NCBI GenBank assembly: GCA_937983035.1
Contig: CALKAN010000038.1
Location: 1 to 16,894 of the forward strand
From: an uncultured Paenibacillaceae bacterium
GTDB lineage: Bacteria > Bacillota > Bacilli > Paenibacillales > CALAME01
Length of the DNA stretch: 16,894 nucleotides
Direction of reading: 5' to 3'
Both the position numbers and the translations under genes were made by a program. Every line of letters starts with the position of its first letter. The stretch's first letter is position 1. The notes under the pieces were generated by a model. It was not told where the DNA came from. It did no database searches and worked only from the letters and a program-made list of their open reading frames with translations. Of the stretch, positions 1 through 7,975 are shown one piece after another.

Positions 1-3000
1 TACAGCTTTTACAGTCCGGTCGGCAATCACGGACCTGTTCACAATATTTCAGTGATGGAACTGAGCGCAGGGGAGCATACGTTGACGATTTCTTTAACAA
101 GGCCGGGCGACGGCATCGGCAACGGCAGCGGCACCATGCTTTATCCGAGCCAATGGATGCTGATCGACTTGAATAAAGTGGAAAGCAGCAAAACGCGCAG
201 CACGATTTATACTCCGGACAAGCTGGCCAATGCTCGGGCGAATGCAGACAAATATGAGTGGGCTGCCAGCATTCGCGACAATGCTGTTGCTTCCGCAGAA
301 CAGTATATGCAGCTGAGCTATGATGAATTATGGCATTTGGTCACCGGCAACCGCATTCCTCGCAGCTACAATACGAATCAGCTGGACGGCAATTTCAGCC
401 CGATCAGCGGACGCGAGATGATGGATCAGCACGGTTTATATCCATGGCAGGCAGATCCAATTAATCATCCGTGGAAACTGATTGACCCTGTATCGGGGTA
501 TATGTTTCCAACAAATGATTTTGGCGCTTATTATGAAAGCGGATTGGATGAACACGGCGTGTTTCAGCCGCAGCTTGCAGACCGCAGTTTGCTGGTCAAT
601 GAATTGTACCCCGAGAAAGGGCCGGATTGGGGAGTCGATGACGGATTCGGCTGGGTAGATCCGGAAACAGGCGACAGGTATACGTTTATTGCCTATTACA
701 ATCATTGGCATCTGTGGCACGGCGGGATCATTACGAGCGCATTGAATGCTTTTAAAAATGCTTATATTTATACCGGAGACATGAAATATGCCCGTGCCGG
801 CGCTGTTTTGCTGGATCGCATTGCGGATATTTATCCGACCTTGGACATCACGCAGTTTGATCATAACATATACGTGAATTCTCACGGAGGCAGGCCTGCC
901 GGCAAAGCGGTCGGTTCGATTTGGGAAACCGGGTTGGTGAAGCAATTAATTGAAGCTTACGACGTTTTTTATCCAGTGTATGACGATCCGGAAGTATTGC
1001 AGTTTTTGAAGCAAAAAGGCGAACAGTACAATTTGCCGCTGAAAGAAAATGCGACGCAAATTCGACGCAATATTGAAGACGGCATATTAAGGGAAGTATA
1101 TCCCGGCATGAAGGCGTCGCGAATTCGCGGAAACAACGGTTTCCACCAAAGCGCCTTGGCCATGGCTGCCGTCGTGCTTGATACGCTGCCTGAAACGAAA
1201 GAGTGGCTCGATTATAACTTTCAATCCGGAGAAGCGATCGGCAGCGTGCCTTACCGCATTACCGGAGGCAATATTTTATACAGCTTAGTAAACGATGTGG
1301 ACCGAGATGGACACGGCAATGAAGCTTCACCCGGATACAATCGGCTTTGGCTCAACAATTATATTCAAGCGGCCGATGTGCTTCTTGGCTATGACAAGTA
1401 TCCTGATGCCGATCTTTATGAAAATGTCAAATTCCGATCGATGTTTCGGGCCATGTATCCGCTCATGATGCTGCAGAAGTATTTTCCGAACATCGGGGAT
1501 ACAGGCAAAACCGGCAACCCCGGCTTATTATTGGATAAAGATCAGATGATCCGAGCGTATGAAGTATTTCGTGATCCGATCTATGCACAGCTCGCATATT
1601 TCTTAAACGGAAATCAAGCAGACGGCATATTCGGCGATGTGTTCAGCGAAGATCCTGAACAGATTGCCCGGGATATTGAAGCTGTCATCGAGTCGGAAGG
1701 ACCGCTCCAGCTTGGCAGCACGCATTTGACAGGTTACGGTTTTGCCGGATTGCGCGATGGTGAAATTCGAAAGCCGGTGTCATCGATCCATCTTCCGTTT
1801 GAAGCGATGAACATTTTGGAAGCAACCGTTGAAACGAGGTATTTTGCCAACAGCGGCACGGTGCAGTTTGAGGCGAATGAAGCCGGGCATTCAATTATGT
1901 TTGAATTTGAAGTGCCAAAGACTGATGTGTATGAATTGGAATTGCAGCCGTTTCAAGCGGCCAGTTACGGCATTTATGAGATTTCCATCGACGGAGAGCA
2001 TGTGATGGATGCAGACTTTTACGGAAATGCCGGAGCAAATGCGCCAGCAGTTGTGCTGACGGAACGGCTGCTCGAAGAAGGCAAGCATGTCATTTCCTTC
2101 TCTAATGCAGGCAAACGCGAAGAAGCAACCAATTATAAGTTCGGAGTCATTTCACTGGACTTGTATGATGCGGAAGCGAAAGATGCGAAACGATACGCCG
2201 GCCCGAAAGATACGCAAAGAGCGATGTGGATGTATTACGGCCGCAATACCGGTCACGGACACCGTGATACGTTAAATTTGGGCTTATATGCATTCGGCAT
2301 TGATATGTCGCCGGATCTGGGATATCCGGAAGCGGCGAACGCCACGAACACTCACCGTCATGAATGGGTGAACAATACGATTTCTCACAATACGGTCGTC
2401 GTGGACAAGTCGAAACAGCAGCCGCAATGGACGGCGGTTCCGAAACATTATGACGACAGCAGCATGGTGAAACTGATCGATGTGGAAGCACCGCTCGTTT
2501 ATCCGCAAACAGATTTGTATAAGCGGACATCAGCCATGATTAAAGCAGACAACGTGCATTCCTATGTCGTCGATTTCTTCCGTGTCCGAGGCGGCAATGA
2601 TCATCATTTCAGCTTCCATGGCGCGGAAGGGCCGGTGACTGTGGAAGGGCTGAATTTAACGGCTCAGACCCGCGGAACTTATGCCGGGGAAGATGTGGAA
2701 TTCGGCGTACGGCCGGAAGATGACAGCGTAACCGGCTCCGGATATGTCGGTCCTGGTTTTCACTGGCTTGACAACGTAGAGAGGGATGCAAATCCGAGTG
2801 AGAAGTTCAGCATTGATTGGGATATTGTCGATACGTGGCAAGTGCTTCCTGACAGCGCTGACCCTCATCTGCGTTTGACGATGCTTGGACAATACGGAGA
2901 AGTTGCGCTGGCTGACGGCGTGCCTCCGAGAAATCAGACCGGCAATCCGGAACGCTTGCGTTATGTCATCGTTCACAATGAAGGAGAGCATGTGGAGAGC

Positions 3001-3918
3001 ATCTTCACTTCCGTGCTTGAGCCGTATGACGGCGAGCGCTTCATTCAATCGATCGAAGCTGTGCCTGTCACGGCTGATGGCGTTGAAGTATCCGGCATGG
3101 AAGCTAGAGCAGTGAAAGTTACGCTGAAAAATGGCCGCACGGACTATATCATCAGCGCCATTGATCCGAATCGGACATATACGGCAGACGGCGTGATCAA
3201 GTTCAAAGGACTGTTCGGCGTATATTCTGAACAAAACGGAGAACCTCTGTTTACCTATTTGAATGATGCCGAGCGGATTGGAAAGCCGGGAGGGATGGAA
3301 ACATCATCCATTCCGAAATTGACAGGCAGCGTGACAGATTTCACGAAAGGCTTGTCGCTGGACAATCGTTTAATCGTTGAGATGGATTTGCAGGGACTGA
3401 ATACTGAAGATCTTGTCGGGGCTTATATTTATGTGGACAATGACGGGCAGCGCAGCGGCGCTTATCCGATTGTGCATGCAAAAACGCTGTCTGACGGGAT
3501 GTACGAATTAAGCACCGGTGAAATTACATTTGTGCGAACGTATGCAAATCCTGATCGGTTAGATGACGGGTTTGTCTATAACATTGCAGAAGGCGATTCT
3601 TTCGCCATTCCGTTATCGAAACAGGAAATGACCCTTGCCGAAGCAACGTTAACAGCGTATAAATCTGAAATCATCAAGAATGAAACGATCGCGCTGGAGA
3701 TTGCGGGAATCTATCCAGACGGCAGCAAAGCAGATCTGAGCCAAGTGAAAGTGAACTACAGCAGCAGCAAGCCGCAGATCGCATCGGTAACAGGGAAAGG
3801 CATCGTCAAAGGCCACAACAGCGGAGAAACAGAAATAACGGCAGCATTTACTTATCGCGGCATCCATTACACCGCTAAGTTTACGGTCACTGTTGATGCC
3901 TCGAACAAAGCAAAATAA
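1..3918 (+). CDS. Heparinase II/III-type polysaccharide lyase, very large, 5' end missing
   Basis: The frame is open from base 1, so the true start and any signal peptide lie left of the window; the first ATG at 52 is internal. Residues here are numbered from that ATG (1288 aa). The region around 45-480 is alpha-helical and matches the (alpha/alpha) toroid of heparinase II/III-like lyases, with an NN motif at 361-362. The C-terminal beta domain carries the family motif GHGHRD (734-739) and SHNTVVVD (778-785). These enzymes cleave acidic polysaccharides by beta-elimination, using Tyr and His as catalytic residues. Residues about 597-715 form a beta-rich, carbohydrate-binding-like insert between the toroid and the GHGHRD motif, and the first visible residues look like the end of a second copy. 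About 1085-1190 is another beta domain of unknown role, and 1196-1288 resembles a bacterial Ig-like (Big_2) domain. The protein is probably secreted or wall-associated. The substrate cannot be read from sequence. A terminator follows directly. Confidence 0.88.
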   Translation, partial: YSFYSPVGNHGPVHNISVMELSAGEHTLTISLTRPGDGIGNGSGTMLYPSQWMLIDLNKVESSKTRSTIYTPDKLANARANADKYEWAASIRDNAVASAEQYMQLSYDELWHLVTGNRIPRSYNTNQLDGNFSPISGREMMDQHGLYPWQADPINHPWKLIDPVSGYMFPTNDFGAYYESGLDEHGVFQPQLADRSLLVNELYPEKGPDWGVDDGFGWVDPETGDRYTFIAYYNHWHLWHGGIITSALNAFKNAYIYTGDMKYARAGAVLLDRIADIYPTLDITQFDHNIYVNSHGGRPAGKAVGSIWETGLVKQLIEAYDVFYPVYDDPEVLQFLKQKGEQYNLPLKENATQIRRNIEDGILREVYPGMKASRIRGNNGFHQSALAMAAVVLDTLPETKEWLDYNFQSGEAIGSVPYRITGGNILYSLVNDVDRDGHGNEASPGYNRLWLNNYIQAADVLLGYDKYPDADLYENVKFRSMFRAMYPLMMLQKYFPNIGDTGKTGNPGLLLDKDQMIRAYEVFRDPIYAQLAYFLNGNQADGIFGDVFSEDPEQIARDIEAVIESEGPLQLGSTHLTGYGFAGLRDGEIRKPVSSIHLPFEAMNILEATVETRYFANSGTVQFEANEAGHSIMFEFEVPKTDVYELELQPFQAASYGIYEISIDGEHVMDADFYGNAGANAPAVVLTERLLEEGKHVISFSNAGKREEATNYKFGVISLDLYDAEAKDAKRYAGPKDTQRAMWMYYGRNTGHGHRDTLNLGLYAFGIDMSPDLGYPEAANATNTHRHEWVNNTISHNTVVVDKSKQQPQWTAVPKHYDDSSMVKLIDVEAPLVYPQTDLYKRTSAMIKADNVHSYVVDFFRVRGGNDHHFSFHGAEGPVTVEGLNLTAQTRGTYAGEDVEFGVRPEDDSVTGSGYVGPGFHWLDNVERDANPSEKFSIDWDIVDTWQVLPDSADPHLRLTMLGQYGEVALADGVPPRNQTGNPERLRYVIVHNEGEHVESIFTSVLEPYDGERFIQSIEAVPVTADGVEVSGMEARAVKVTLKNGRTDYIISAIDPNRTYTADGVIKFKGLFGVYSEQNGEPLFTYLNDAERIGKPGGMETSSIPKLTGSVTDFTKGLSLDNRLIVEMDLQGLNTEDLVGAYIYVDNDGQRSGAYPIVHAKTLSDGMYELSTGEITFVRTYANPDRLDDGFVYNIAEGDSFAIPLSKQEMTLAEATLTAYKSEIIKNETIALEIAGIYPDGSKADLSQVKVNYSSSKPQIASVTGKGIVKGHNSGETEITAAFTYRGIHYTAKFTVTVDASNKAK

Positions 3919-4008
3919 GCCGGAGCTCCATTTTGTTAACGAGTCAATTAGGGCTGAGCATGAAACTAGGCGGATTGTAAACATATAACTGTCTAAAACA
4001 AATAAGCG

Positions 4009-4043
4009 GCTGTTCTTCTCGTGCGAGAAGAACAGCTTTTTTT
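4009..4043 (+). terminator. Intrinsic terminator after the heparinase-type gene
   Basis: A perfect 12-bp inverted repeat (GCTGTTCTTCTC and GAGAAGAACAGC) surrounds the tetraloop GTGC and is followed by seven T residues. It lies about 90 bases behind the lyase stop codon and before the next gene, so it ends the lyase transcript. Confidence 0.92.
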
Positions 4044-4156
4044 ATTGCACGGCAGCACTCAAACGTCGCATTCATCACGGATTGAAAGTATTTTCCATAA
4101 ATTACAGATAGCCTTTTAAAAATGAAGTGTAGTATTCTTCTAGAGGCAGGAGGTGG

Positions 4157-5056
4157 ATGTTGCCTATGCAATACCGTCTTAAGATGGCATTCATGATGGT
4201 TGCGCTGCTCTTTAGTCCGCTGCTCTTGGCAGAACATGCAGCGGCATCAAAGAAGACAGAGACGCGAACGATTTATGTGGAAGGGAATCCGATTCAGACG
4301 ACAGTCATTATTCAAAACGGATATCAATTAGTTCCGGCAGCATTGTTTCGCCAAGCAGCAGGGGTGCAAGTGAGCTGGAACCGAACTTATCGATCAGCGG
4401 TGATCAGCAATGCTTGGCTGCGACTCGGATTGCCCGTTGGGAAAAATTATTCAGATTATGCTTATGTTCACAACGATGTTTGGGAAAGAGATTATCTTGA
4501 AACGACGACTGAATTAATGCATGACCGAGCTTATGTACCGCTGGCTTATGCTGCCGCCAAGCTCGGAATGGAGGCCGTTTACGACCATCATACGAAAATT
4601 ACATATGTATCTGCCAAGGACAATTATGAACTGAATGCTGTGCCGGCATTTCATGCTGCTCGGGCGGCGCTTTCCGAAGAAGAGCTGCATTGGTTTTACC
4701 AAATTACTGAAGCAGAAGCAGGCGGCGAAAGCTATGAAGGAAAAGTTGCCGTAGCCGCATCGATTTTGAATCGCGTTGAAAGCCCGGAATGGCCTGATTC
4801 GATTAAAGAAACGATTTTTCAAATCACTTACGATGAGTCAGGAAAAGCTTACTATCAATATTCGCCTGTATTGGATCAACGGATCTACAGCGTGAAGCCG
4901 AGCGAAGAAACAAAAAAGGCAGTGCATGCAGCGTTAAACGGAGAAGATCCCAGCTTAGGGGCTGTCGTCTTTTATAATCCGGACAAGACGGATAACGAAT
5001 GGGTACGCAGCAGACCCGAAACGGTGAGAATTGGAAATCATATATTCGCTAAATAA
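4157..5056 (+). CDS. Secreted SleB-type cell-wall hydrolase with N-terminal stalk (Cu amine oxidase N-like) domain
   Basis: The product (299 aa from 4157) has a signal peptide ending near AEHAAA (residues 25-30). A copper-amine-oxidase N-terminal-like domain covers about 35-152, with the typical motifs 'LVPAALFRQAAG' and 'RAYVPLAYAAAKLGM'. Residues 181-298 are a Hydrolase_2/SleB domain: EAEAGGESYEGKVAVAA (185-201), LNRV, QYSPVLD and the ending 'IGNHIFAK'. SleB proteins are lytic enzymes of peptidoglycan, best known from spore cortex breakdown at germination. Glu187 in the AEAGGE motif is the expected catalytic acid. The start is ambiguous. The SD AGGAGG (4148-4153) lies only 3 bases before ATG 4157, 6 before TTG 4160 and 12 before ATG 4166, and the signal peptide works from any of them. 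The N-terminal domain is not the usual SleB peptidoglycan-binding domain, so the role may be vegetative wall turnover and not germination. Confidence 0.88.
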   Translation: MLPMQYRLKMAFMMVALLFSPLLLAEHAAASKKTETRTIYVEGNPIQTTVIIQNGYQLVPAALFRQAAGVQVSWNRTYRSAVISNAWLRLGLPVGKNYSDYAYVHNDVWERDYLETTTELMHDRAYVPLAYAAAKLGMEAVYDHHTKITYVSAKDNYELNAVPAFHAARAALSEEELHWFYQITEAEAGGESYEGKVAVAASILNRVESPEWPDSIKETIFQITYDESGKAYYQYSPVLDQRIYSVKPSEETKKAVHAALNGEDPSLGAVVFYNPDKTDNEWVRSRPETVRIGNHIFAK

Positions 5057-5098
5057 AATGTAACAAGGGCCGGCAATGCCGGCCCTTGTTACATTTTT
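5055..5098. terminator. Bidirectional terminator between convergent genes
   Basis: A perfect 20-bp inverted repeat (5055-5074 with 5078-5097) has a 3-base loop AAT and flanks of A on the left and T on the right, so it can act on both strands. The left arm overlaps the last bases of the SleB-type gene's stop codon. It lies between that gene and the minus-strand small gene ending at 5155. Confidence 0.93.
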
Positions 5099-5154
5099 GC
5101 ACGATGCTGCCGGGGGATCTGCCCGGCAATTCAGCATCTGGACTGAACGATGAA

Positions 5155-5391
5155 TTATTCTTCTTGCGGTCTGTCGGAATTGTCGAATGGTTTCGCCTGC
5201 TTTCCCTCGGCAAGTTTCTCATCATCGTCAGTATAGAACATCATTTGAATGACGCCGTTTTTCTCTTCGTTTGCTGTCAGAAGTTCTCCTCTTGCAACTT
5301 CGTCCAAATATTCCCCGATTTCTTTAAAAAAATCTTCTGCCTGATAGGAATCCCCAGTGTGCTTTTCTTTTTCTTCGCGTTGATTTTCCAT
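5155..5391 (-). CDS. Small acidic protein of unknown function (78 aa)
   Basis: I do not recognise a family. The chosen start, ATG at 5391-5389, has the SD GGAGGG eight bases upstream. An in-frame ATG seven codons earlier has no such site. The product is 78 aa, very rich in Glu, Asp, Gln and Lys, and has no cysteine, signal peptide or membrane segment. The middle part (EDFFKEIGEYLDEVARGELL) is likely helical, followed by a short hydrophobic stretch (VIQMMFY). It is convergent with the SleB-type gene and shares its terminator, and it is divergent from the small gene at 5516. Coding status rests on the good ribosome binding site and the neat fit between terminator and divergent neighbour; function is unknown. 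Confidence 0.72.
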   Translation of the reverse strand: MENQREEKEKHTGDSYQAEDFFKEIGEYLDEVARGELLTANEEKNGVIQMMFYTDDDEKLAEGKQAKPFDNSDRPQEE

Positions 5392-5515
5392 GTTATGTTC
5401 CCTCCAATGCATTTGAGCATATGTTTGCCTGAGTCAGAGGGATTTATGCTTGATTAGTTGACATGCACCATCGCCTATTTTCAGCATAACATGATTTGAG
5501 AAAGGGGATGATGAT

Positions 5516-5851
5516 GTGAAAACGATTGGACAGCAATCGACTGAACAATGGAAACAAATGTGCAAACAGTATCATCATTACATGGTGCAAGTTGCAAGCA
5601 GCGATGGAAGCGTGCATGAAGGCATATTGGACGGCTATGATCAAGATCGGCTTTATTTGCTCGTTCCGGCAGGTGATGACGATGCGGACATGCGCCAATA
5701 TGGAGCTTACGGATACGGATGGGGTTATCCTTGGGGCTATCCGTTTTGGGGTTATCCATATTGGGGGTATCCTAGAAGGTTCAGGCGTTTTCGTCGGTTT
5801 GGTTTTCCATTTTTCGGTTTGAGAGGATTGTATTTCCCGTTTTTCTTCTGA
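5516..5851 (+). CDS. Small protein with Sm-like core and WGYP-repeat aromatic tail
   Basis: Translation starts at GTG 5516 behind the SD-like AAGGGG (5502-5507). The product is 111 aa. Residues 22-51 (YMVQVASSDGSVHEGILDGY and the following DRLYLLVP) have the strand-turn-strand pattern of an Sm/LSm-type beta fold (V-x-DG-x-x-x-x-G-x-L). The tail from about 64 is low-complexity: GYGWGYP, then three more WGYP units (69-86), then RRFRRFRRFG and Phe-rich residues to the end. Short proteins of this kind occur in spore-forming Bacillales, where some have been considered coat- or surface-associated; that role is inference here. There is no signal peptide. The gene is convergent with the AI-2E transporter gene. 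The fold assignment is a pattern judgement only. Confidence 0.72.
   Translation: MKTIGQQSTEQWKQMCKQYHHYMVQVASSDGSVHEGILDGYDQDRLYLLVPAGDDDADMRQYGAYGYGWGYPWGYPFWGYPYWGYPRRFRRFRRFGFPFFGLRGLYFPFFF
5720..5773 (+). repeat. Short in-gene tandem repeat encoding WGYP units
   Basis: Four degenerate units of 12-15 bases, each containing TGGGG(T/C/G)TATCC-like sequence, encode WGYP WGYP FWGYP YWGYP inside the small gene at 5516. The repeat is visible both in DNA and in protein and is likely to change length between strains. Confidence 0.75.
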
Positions 5852-5922
5852 CATGCCGCATCGCATCGGGAAAGCCGGACATGTGCCGTTATTAGCAATG
5901 GCGCAAACGTGCAGCCGGCAGG

Positions 5923-7050
5923 TTATGTTTCATAAAATTTGGACGTTCGCTTAAACCAACGAAACAGATGCGTACAAATGACTTTCAAGATGGCATAGCC
6001 TGGAACCGCCAGCAAAATGCCGATGACGCCGAACAGTTTGCCGGACGTTAAAATGACGAAAATGATCGTGATCGGATGGACATGTAAATTTTTTCCCATC
6101 ACTTGCGGGGAAATAAACTTTCCTTCCACGAGCTGCACGATTGTCCATACGGCAATCATTTTAATAAGCATGTATGGTGAAGTAACGAGAGCGATGATCA
6201 ATGCGGGCGTAATCGCGATCGTTGGTCCGAGATACGGAACGACATTCGTTAAAGCCGCGATGGCAGCAAGCGTCAGCGAATAATCGAGTCCGATGATCTT
6301 ATAACCGATGTAAAGCAATAAGCCGATGCAGCAACTGACGATGATTTGCCCTCGGACGTAAGAACTGATCTGATGGTTCATCTCTCCCAGCAGTTCCATG
6401 CTGTGTTTGCGCAGCTTAACCGGGAGAAAATCGACGATATAAGCAGGCAGTTTGCTGCCGTCTTTTAATAAGTAAAACAATATAAACGGCACGGTGACAA
6501 TGGCAATCACCACTTCTGTCACTGCCCCGACGATCGCGCCTATGCTTGACACCGCATTGTTGATGAGCGATGCGATCCAAGCAGACAAGTTGTCAATGAT
6601 GCTGTTCATGTCGAGGATGGCTGTTTCTTGCAGCTGAGCAGGGAACGGGTTCGTCACAACAGTGTTGAACACGTCTTGCAATTCTCCGACATATCTCGGA
6701 AAGTCTTCGGTAATGCCTTCGATTTGATTTTGAATTAATGGAACGATGGCAAAAATGACGAGCGTAAGAAGTCCGATGATCGCGATATAGAGGCCTAAGA
6801 TGGAATATCCTCTTTTTACGCCTCTTTTCTCCAAATAATTGACGATCGGATTCAATAAATAATATGCGATGCCGGATAAAATAATAGGCAGCGCCACCGT
6901 GCGAATGATCACCAATAAAGGCGTAAATATGAATGAGATTTCCATAAATACTAAAATATTCAGCGCTGCCAGCAGCAATATGAGCAAGGTCAGCACAAAC
7001 TTATTGTTCAAAAATACGCGGCTGAATCTTTCTCTCCACATGAAGCTCAT
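5923..7050 (-). CDS. AI-2E family (UPF0118) membrane transporter
   Basis: The product is a 375-aa polytopic membrane protein with hydrophobic segments at about 18-38, 40-66, 83-104, 170-195, 235-255, 258-292, 295-308 and 328-355. The family signature is clear: 'LTNVVPYLGPTIAITPALII' (267-286) and 'KFISPQVMGKNLHVHPITII' (311-330). The long hydrophilic stretch between the third and fourth segments (about 105-165) is also typical. Characterised members include the autoinducer-2 exporter TqsA and Na+(Li+)/H+ antiporters, but most Bacillales paralogues (YdbI, YtvI, YrrI types) have no firm substrate, so none should be assumed. The start ATG at 7050 has the SD AAAGGA seven bases upstream. The gene is divergent from the glucosaminidase gene, with a 197-base shared upstream region. 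On the minus strand a TACAAT hexamer (within about 7090-7110) could be a -10 box, but I see no good -35. Confidence 0.93.
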   Translation of the reverse strand: MSFMWRERFSRVFLNNKFVLTLLILLLAALNILVFMEISFIFTPLLVIIRTVALPIILSGIAYYLLNPIVNYLEKRGVKRGYSILGLYIAIIGLLTLVIFAIVPLIQNQIEGITEDFPRYVGELQDVFNTVVTNPFPAQLQETAILDMNSIIDNLSAWIASLINNAVSSIGAIVGAVTEVVIAIVTVPFILFYLLKDGSKLPAYIVDFLPVKLRKHSMELLGEMNHQISSYVRGQIIVSCCIGLLLYIGYKIIGLDYSLTLAAIAALTNVVPYLGPTIAITPALIIALVTSPYMLIKMIAVWTIVQLVEGKFISPQVMGKNLHVHPITIIFVILTSGKLFGVIGILLAVPGYAILKVICTHLFRWFKRTSKFYET

Positions 7051-7204
7051 CCTGTTCCTTTTAAAATCAAATTATGTAAAGAACCCATCATTTATTGTAA
7101 ACAAATTCCGTTTAAAAGAAAAGCAATTTTCCGGTGCCTGTGATTATGCCGTTTTGCTCATTTTTTTTGCTTGACTCATATTGACCTATACGAAGCTTTC
7201 AATT

Positions 7205-7224
7205 CTAGCATATCGATATACTAG
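7205..7224. promoter_or_regulatory. 20-bp near-perfect palindrome, candidate operator
   Basis: CTAG-c-ATATCGATAT-a-CTAG is a 20-base inverted repeat with only one mismatched pair. It lies between two divergent genes, just upstream of the ribosome binding site of the glucosaminidase gene. Its right half contains TATACT (7217-7222), which could be a -10 box, although no convincing -35 is present 17 bases before it. The position suits a dimeric repressor or other regulator binding site, but none is known to me. Confidence 0.35.
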
Positions 7225-7247
7225 TTTTGAAAAAGGTGGTGCTGGTT

Positions 7248-7922
7248 ATGGATAAACCGATTATAGGCATTCCTTCGGCAACGGTTCATCAAGCGAAAAG
7301 ATGGGCGCAAAGCAGAAATGCAGCGAGTTTTTTTGTTGATTTGGCAGATCTGTATTGGAGTTTGGCTCCAAGTCACGGCATGGTCGATCCGGCAGTTGCG
7401 TATGCACAATCCGCGCATGAAACGGGATACGGACATTTCGGCGGCGTGATCGATGAAAGTTATTATAATCCATGCGGTTTAAAAGTTGCCGGCGGAGGAG
7501 ACAATCATGACCCGAATGCTCATCAGCGTTTCCGCAATTGGGAGGAAGGCGTTGCTGCGCATTTGGATCATTTGGCGCTGTATGCAGGCGCTTCGGGCTA
7601 TCCTCGCAGCGGTTCTCCGCATCCGAGACATTTCCCCTGGCTACGAGGAACGGCTCAAACGGTCTATTCGCTCGGCGGAAGATGGGCGCCCTCCAGCAAA
7701 TATGGACAAATCATTGCCGAAAGACATTTGCTGCCAATGCAGTTGATGCAGCTGCCGCTTCCGTCGATCCAAGGGCCGGCTCAAGTAGAAATAAATGGTC
7801 AAACCGCTGCCGGGTATCTTATTGACGGCCGCGCCTACGCTCCCGTTCGTTTCATTGCAGAGCAGGCCGGGCTGACAGTCGAGTGGGACAATCGAACGAG
7901 GACAGCTCGCATCCGAAGTTAA
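7248..7922 (+). CDS. Glucosaminidase-type wall hydrolase with C-terminal stalk domain, no signal peptide
   Basis: The ATG at 7248 is chosen because AGGTGG lies eight bases upstream; an upstream in-frame TTG at 7227 has no such site. The product is 224 aa. Residues about 14-165 fit the GH73-like glucosaminidase fold: 'AYAQSAHETGYGHFGG' (51-66) with Glu58 as likely catalytic acid, NPCGLK (74-79), and the later 'RGTAQTVYSLGGRWAPSS' stretch. Such enzymes cut the GlcNAc-MurNAc backbone of peptidoglycan. Residues 178-224 form a shortened copper-amine-oxidase N-like domain (VEINGQ, then 'RAYAPVRFIAEQAGL' and 'VEWDN'). No signal peptide or membrane segment is visible, unlike the SleB-type protein nearby. 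The enzyme may therefore act from the mother cell, as a phage-like lysin, or be exported by another route; this is inference. The gene stands alone, divergent from the transporter and convergent with the Mrr-like gene. Confidence 0.85.
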   Translation: MDKPIIGIPSATVHQAKRWAQSRNAASFFVDLADLYWSLAPSHGMVDPAVAYAQSAHETGYGHFGGVIDESYYNPCGLKVAGGGDNHDPNAHQRFRNWEEGVAAHLDHLALYAGASGYPRSGSPHPRHFPWLRGTAQTVYSLGGRWAPSSKYGQIIAERHLLPMQLMQLPLPSIQGPAQVEINGQTAAGYLIDGRAYAPVRFIAEQAGLTVEWDNRTRTARIRS

Positions 7923-7975
7923 TCATTTCATCACTGGTCGGCTTTCTTCTATGCCAAATCGATTTGCGGCATCGC

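Noticed and set aside
2147..2530. Minus-strand open frames inside the heparinase-type gene, e.g. 2147-2530 and 2656-3234
   Set aside because: They are antisense to a clearly coding frame, lack ribosome binding sites and resemble no protein family.
5086..5457. Plus-strand open frame of 123 codons
   Set aside because: It begins inside the terminator, lies opposite the better supported small gene at 5155-5391 and has no ribosome binding site.
5458..5490. Sigma-A promoter before the WGYP gene
   Set aside because: A perfect TTGACA is present at 5458-5463, but there is no acceptable -10 hexamer at 16-18 bases.
5852..5922. Possible terminator between the WGYP gene and the AI-2E gene (GCCGGAC...GCAGCCGGC)
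   Set aside because: The pairing is poor and no T tract follows on either strand.
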